Shown: positions 60,318-64,000 of the stretch, piece after piece
How positions within the stretch are numbered: position 1 is the first letter of the stretch
Layout: every line of letters begins with the position of its first letter
Assembly (NCBI RefSeq): GCF_002897295.1
Contig: NZ_BEXF01000008.1
Span: 186,001 to 250,000, forward strand
Reading direction: 5' to 3'
Length of the DNA stretch: 64,000 bases
Source of the DNA: Brevibacillus reuszeri
GTDB lineage: Bacteria > Bacillota > Bacilli > Brevibacillales > Brevibacillaceae
The notes under the pieces: model-generated
Database searches by the model: none
The model's input: the letters and a program-made list of their open reading frames with translations, nothing else
Told to the model about the DNA's origin: nothing
Program-made: the position numbers and the translations under genes

Positions 60318-61142
60318 ATGATCGATTTGGATAAACTAGCAGAGAATTATGCGAACGGTTCCTTTGAAATAGAAGACGTTTATCGTTTAGTCATTCAGCC
60401 CAAAAGTACGCTGCGTGAATTTAAGACGGAAAGGTATGGATTTCTTTTTATCATTCGCGGGGAAGCGAGAATGCATGTGAACGGAACGGTCTACGTTTTG
60501 CAGCCAGGCTCCGTTTTTCATGCGGCTCCAGATATGCTGCTGGACGCGCAGGTGATTAGTGCATCAGCGTATGAATACTTTGCCCTCTTTTATAAATGGG
60601 ACAAGCCTGCTCATGAAAATAGTGGACGGGAATGCGACGCTCATTTCAAGCTGGAGCCGGGTGCGAATCCGCGATTACTGTCACTTTTGACCATGCTTCA
60701 GCAGAATGCTCAACCTCGGGACTGGATCGGGAAGCTGCGCGTGAAGGAATTGTTTTTCCGCATCCTGCATCAGGTTATCATCGGGTGCAGCCATCGGGAA
60801 AATGATCATTCGCCAAGTAAAAGGGTAATTGAGGAAGCTGTAGCCTACATTCACGGTCATTATATGCACCCGTTTACACTCGACGATTTAGCCGAGCAGC
60901 ACGGTATGACGACCAAGAGCTTCTCTTACTTCTTTCACAAATACACGGGATTTCGCCCGATTGATTATGTCATCCATTATCGCATGGAAAGAGCGCAGGA
61001 ATTACTGAGGGCAGGTAATTATCCGGTCGGCGATGTAGCAGTCAGCGTAGGATATCCCAACGCCCTTTATTTCAGCAGAGTATTCAAAAGGAAGTTTGGT
61101 ATATCCCCCTCCGCTTATGCAAACCAGGCCGATCATTCTTAG
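60318..61142 (+). CDS. AraC family regulator next to the iron operon
   Basis: A 274-residue regulator: N-terminal cupin-like domain (RYGFLFIIRGEARMHVNGT, LQPGSVFHAAPD) and C-terminal AraC HTH pair (LDDLAEQHGMTTKSFSYFFH; VGDVAVSVGYPNALYFSRVF, then KRKFGISPSAYA). It resembles the DNA-binding part of B. subtilis Btr, which activates siderophore uptake, but lacks Btr's binding-protein domain. ATG 60318 is used; the in-frame start at 60294 lacks a site. It lies immediately upstream of a Fur-boxed operon with a siderophore-binding lipoprotein, so activation of that operon is a sensible inference. Confidence 0.85.
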   Translation: MIDLDKLAENYANGSFEIEDVYRLVIQPKSTLREFKTERYGFLFIIRGEARMHVNGTVYVLQPGSVFHAAPDMLLDAQVISASAYEYFALFYKWDKPAHENSGRECDAHFKLEPGANPRLLSLLTMLQQNAQPRDWIGKLRVKELFFRILHQVIIGCSHRENDHSPSKRVIEEAVAYIHGHYMHPFTLDDLAEQHGMTTKSFSYFFHKYTGFRPIDYVIHYRMERAQELLRAGNYPVGDVAVSVGYPNALYFSRVFKRKFGISPSAYANQADHS

Positions 61143-61209
61143 ATAATGATACATATGGCATTCGAGATTTGTGTATTTCCATTTGTGGCATCCTTTGCTA
61201 CATTTTTTA

Positions 61210-61238
61210 TTGATAATGATAATCATTTCTAGTATGCT
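61210..61238 (+). promoter_or_regulatory. Promoter overlapped by a Fur box
   Basis: TTGATA (61210), 17 bp, TATGCT (61233). GATAATGATAATCATTTCT at 61212-61230 matches 16 of 19 positions of the classical Fur box GATAATGATAATCATTATC, covering the -35 and spacer, so iron-loaded Fur would block the promoter. Confidence 0.85.
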
Positions 61239-61375
61239 CTTGGATAGGAAAGCAAAATTGGAGGGCAATTCGACCGATCATTGCCGGCAAGACCGAAAGT
61301 GAGATGTTGGGTAAGCCTCAGCGTGATAACGCTTTTGCCGATCTGGGAGCAGTGTCTAGGAAAGGTAGGGTATGT

Positions 61376-62683
61376 ATGACTGGAAATAGACAACTGTGCA
61401 TTGGATTTTCGCTGTCAGCCACCTGGATGAAGGGGGAAGATTGGCGGCGTCCGGATAGCGATGTAGAAAAAATGGGAGCGATAGACTACTACATCGCATT
61501 GGCCAAAAGGGCGGAGAAGGCAAAGCTCGATTTTCTTTTCAGAGCGGATTACCTATATGTAAGCCCACAGATGATAGGGGATGGGGCCAGCTTCGGCAGC
61601 CCTGACCCGACATTGATGTTCACAGCGATTGCTCGCGAGACGGAGCGGATCGGGCTGGTTACGACCATTTCAACAACGTTTAATCCTCCCTATGTCGTTG
61701 CCAGACAACTCCAAACCTTGCATTGGATTAGTAACGGACGTGCTGGCTGGAATATCGTAACGTCTATCGAAGGGGCAGAAAATTTCGGTGATGGACCTAT
61801 GCCTTCACCACAAGAAAGATATGCGAAAGCGGCGGAATTTACCCAGGTCGTACAGAGCCTCTGGAACAGCTTTCCGAATGAAGCGATTGTCATTGACCGC
61901 CAGTCTGGGATGTTTACGGATCGGGATAAGGTTTCCGCCATCAATCACTTGGGAGAGTTTTTCCATGTCAAAGGACCGCTTACTCTGCCTTCCCATCCAT
62001 CAGGGGACATTCCTTTCTTTCAAGCAGGCGCGTCGGATACGGGACGGAATTTTGCCGCTTCCGTAGCGGATGCTATTTTTGCGGCGATGCCAGATTTGGA
62101 ATCAGGTGTGGAGCTGCGAAGTGCTCTGCGAAGAAGGGCCGAGGAACATGGGCGTAATCCTGACAGCATCAAGGTTCTGCCTGGATTGTATTTTTTCCTG
62201 GGAGAGACTCGTGAGGAAGCGCTTGAATTACATAAGAGAGCACATGCACATTTAGGGCTGGAGCGCAGGCTTGCATCGCTAAAATCCGTACTTGGTCTTG
62301 ATGCCAGCAGCTTGGCTCTGGATCAGCCAATTACAGCGGAAATGCTTCCCGATCCGAATTTACCAGTCCGTAGCCGCACCCATGCCGAATTGCTGCGCCG
62401 ACATATCAGCAAGTATCAGCCGACCTTGGAAGAGGTGCTGGCCAGACCAGAGGTTGTCGGATCTGCTCACTGGGTTTCGGTGGGGACGGTTCAAGACGTG
62501 TTAGGCGATATCATCGAGCGATATGAGGCTGGAGCGATCGACGGCTTTATCGCGCTTCCTGGCGGCTCAGAGAAATCTATGGATATTTTTTATGATAAGC
62601 TGCTTCCACAGTTAGTGAAAAAAGGCTTGTTTAGAAGCGAATATACGGGTGCCACCTTACGTGAGCATTTAGGGGCTATTTAG
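61376..62683 (+). CDS. FMN-dependent monooxygenase (NtaA/SnaA/DszA family, LLM class)
   Basis: A 435-residue flavin monooxygenase of the bacterial luciferase-like NtaA/SnaA/DszA family, needing reduced FMN from a partner reductase. Signatures: LAKRAEKAKLDFLFRADYLY, FTAIARETERIGLVTTISTT, ISNGRAGWNIVTSIEGAENFG with the family's NxVTS flavin-phosphate loop, and FFQAGASDTGRNFAA. ATG 61376 follows AAAGGTAGGG; an upstream in-frame start at 61304 lacks support. Relatives oxidise aminopolycarboxylate chelators (NTA, EDTA), sulfones and similar compounds. In a Fur-controlled operon with siderophore binding and a flavin/ferredoxin reductase, attack on an iron chelate is a plausible role. Confidence 0.88.
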   Translation: MTGNRQLCIGFSLSATWMKGEDWRRPDSDVEKMGAIDYYIALAKRAEKAKLDFLFRADYLYVSPQMIGDGASFGSPDPTLMFTAIARETERIGLVTTISTTFNPPYVVARQLQTLHWISNGRAGWNIVTSIEGAENFGDGPMPSPQERYAKAAEFTQVVQSLWNSFPNEAIVIDRQSGMFTDRDKVSAINHLGEFFHVKGPLTLPSHPSGDIPFFQAGASDTGRNFAASVADAIFAAMPDLESGVELRSALRRRAEEHGRNPDSIKVLPGLYFFLGETREEALELHKRAHAHLGLERRLASLKSVLGLDASSLALDQPITAEMLPDPNLPVRSRTHAELLRRHISKYQPTLEEVLARPEVVGSAHWVSVGTVQDVLGDIIERYEAGAIDGFIALPGGSEKSMDIFYDKLLPQLVKKGLFRSEYTGATLREHLGAI

Positions 62684-62771
62684 GCTAGTAGTTGCAACAG
62701 GAGAGACAAAAGTGAGCCACATGCTTGTCATAAAATCGAGATGGATCAGGGAAAAGGAGTTCAGAAAGAAC

Positions 62772-63767
62772 ATGCCAAAAAAAATTATGCTAGCTTGCTT
62801 AATCGCATTATTCACGCTTGCTTTGGCTGCGTGTGGAGGTGGCGGCAAACAGAATGAAGCTGATTCCACCGCAAGCAATAACCAGCAATCGGCACAACCA
62901 AAAGCGGACAATACAGGGATGGGCGAAACAAGAACGATTGAATATCTCGGAAAACCGTATACCGTTCCACAAAAGGTAGAAAAAATTGTGATCACAGGTG
63001 CGATGGAAGCGATGGAGGATGCGCTTGTACTGAATGTAAATCCAACTGGAGCGATCACGATCGGCGGGAAGTTTCCAGAGATGTTCGCTCCGGTAACAGG
63101 GAAGTCGGAATCGATTGGCGAAAAGTCGCAACCGAACTTTGAGAAAATATTGGAGCTGAATCCAGACGTTATTTTGGGTTCAACCAAGTTCCCAAAAGAA
63201 GCAGTAGAGAAAATGGAAAAAATTGCTCCGACAATCTTGGTTTCACACATTGCGACAAACTGGGAATCGAACCTGAAGCTCATGGCTGAACTAACAGGAA
63301 AGCAAGCAGAGGCAGAAAAGATTCTCTCTCAATATCAAACAGATACAAAAGCAGTGAAAGCTTCGTTAAAAGAAAAGCTCCAAGGTAAAACAGTGGCTGC
63401 TGTTCGGATTCGCGGGTCACAAGTATACGTCTACCCGCGGGATGTATACTTTAACCCGGTCTTGTACGACGAGATCGGTTTGGAGGTTCCAGGGCCGGTC
63501 AGCATCGCGAAAACACAAGAAGCGATCTCGATCGAAAAGCTGGCAGATATGAATCCGGACTATTTATTTGTGCAATTCTCAACGAGTGAAACTCAGGAGG
63601 CGCAAACAGCCTACGATGAACTCAAAAAGAATCCGGTTATCCAAAATCTGAATGCTTTCAAACAGAATCACGTCTATGTCAACGTCGTTGATCCGCTCAT
63701 GGAAGGCGGTCCAGCATATAGTCGAATCAAGTTTTTAGAAAGTGTGCAGAAGCACCTGAACCAGTAG
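62772..63767 (+). CDS. Iron-siderophore ABC transporter substrate-binding lipoprotein
   Basis: A 331-residue binding protein of the FeuA/FhuD class III type. Signal peptide with lipobox LALAAC (C21), then a Gly/Asn/Ser linker and the two-lobed periplasmic-binding fold joined by a long helix. Conserved strands are VEKIVITGAMEAMEDALV, ILELNPDVILGST, KMEKIAPTILVSH and KLADMNPDYLFVQFS. The permease and ATPase genes are not seen in this window; they may lie beyond the edge or elsewhere. ATG 62772 lies 12 bp after AAAAGGAG; upstream in-frame starts add a non-signal extension. Second gene of the Fur-controlled unit. Confidence 0.9.
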   Translation: MPKKIMLACLIALFTLALAACGGGGKQNEADSTASNNQQSAQPKADNTGMGETRTIEYLGKPYTVPQKVEKIVITGAMEAMEDALVLNVNPTGAITIGGKFPEMFAPVTGKSESIGEKSQPNFEKILELNPDVILGSTKFPKEAVEKMEKIAPTILVSHIATNWESNLKLMAELTGKQAEAEKILSQYQTDTKAVKASLKEKLQGKTVAAVRIRGSQVYVYPRDVYFNPVLYDEIGLEVPGPVSIAKTQEAISIEKLADMNPDYLFVQFSTSETQEAQTAYDELKKNPVIQNLNAFKQNHVYVNVVDPLMEGGPAYSRIKFLESVQKHLNQ

Positions 63768-63802
63768 GCAAAATGAGTAATCAACATCCAAAAAACAAGT
63801 GA

Positions 63803-64000
<198 letters not shown>

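Overview
The window is low-to-mid GC Bacillota DNA, most probably a Brevibacillus or close relative (Paenibacillaceae). The basis is gene order: pfkA-pyk, fxsA, ytvI, citZ-icd-mdh, phoP-phoR, polA-mutM-coaE, gapB, nrdR, dnaB-dnaI follow the Bacillus subtilis order. Starts at TTG or GTG behind strong Shine-Dalgarno sequences are frequent. The species call is inference; no rRNA gene is present.

Core block, 1 to about 38.5 kb. It carries the end of glycolysis (pfkA, pyk), an adenosylcobalamin-dependent ribonucleotide reductase, the TCA genes citZ, icd and mdh, the phosphate regulators phoP, phoR and phoU, DNA repair and replication genes (polA, mutM, dnaB, dnaI), coaE, the gluconeogenic gapB and the repressor nrdR. 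Lineage-specific genes are inserted in this frame: a thioesterase, a P-loop protein, a VanW protein broken by a frameshift, a MarR-controlled efflux operon, cell-wall enzymes, an HD-GYP protein and a secreted protein with ten Ig-like repeats. Several regulatory sites match regulators known for this gene set: a perfect NrdR box before the reductase (nrdR itself lies 29 kb away), a CcpN-type box in the gapB promoter, and PhoP-type repeats before phoU. Between mdh and phoP lie two inverted copies of a roughly 200-bp element that folds as a long hairpin with compensatory changes between the copies. It is the strongest candidate here for something undescribed.

Accretion island, about 38.5 to 48.6 kb. 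An intact tRNA-Ala(GGC) is followed by two partial 3' tRNA copies (40.0 and 42.1 kb) and two much more degenerate att-like copies (43.07 and 48.61 kb). A tyrosine-integrase fragment lies beside one of them. The cargo is AT-richer and mostly small: a SET-domain protein, a Tyr/Pro-rich protein, a class-A beta-lactamase-like protein, a DUF1697 protein, several short ORFs, a frameshifted YjcZ-type peptide gene, a tandem-duplicated serine hydrolase and, divergent to it, a fused histidine kinase/response regulator.

Accessory block, 48.6 to 64 kb. It holds a group II intron 3' remnant, a DrrAB-type ABC exporter, a phospholipid-methyltransferase-like gene followed by a two-component system, proline dehydrogenase, an AraC regulator, a dpaL remnant, a toxin-antitoxin pair whose promoter is buried in a 43-bp palindrome, an ECF S component and a leucine-rich-repeat protein. 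It ends with a Fur-boxed iron operon: flavin monooxygenase, siderophore-binding lipoprotein and ferredoxin-NADP reductase, which runs off the edge.
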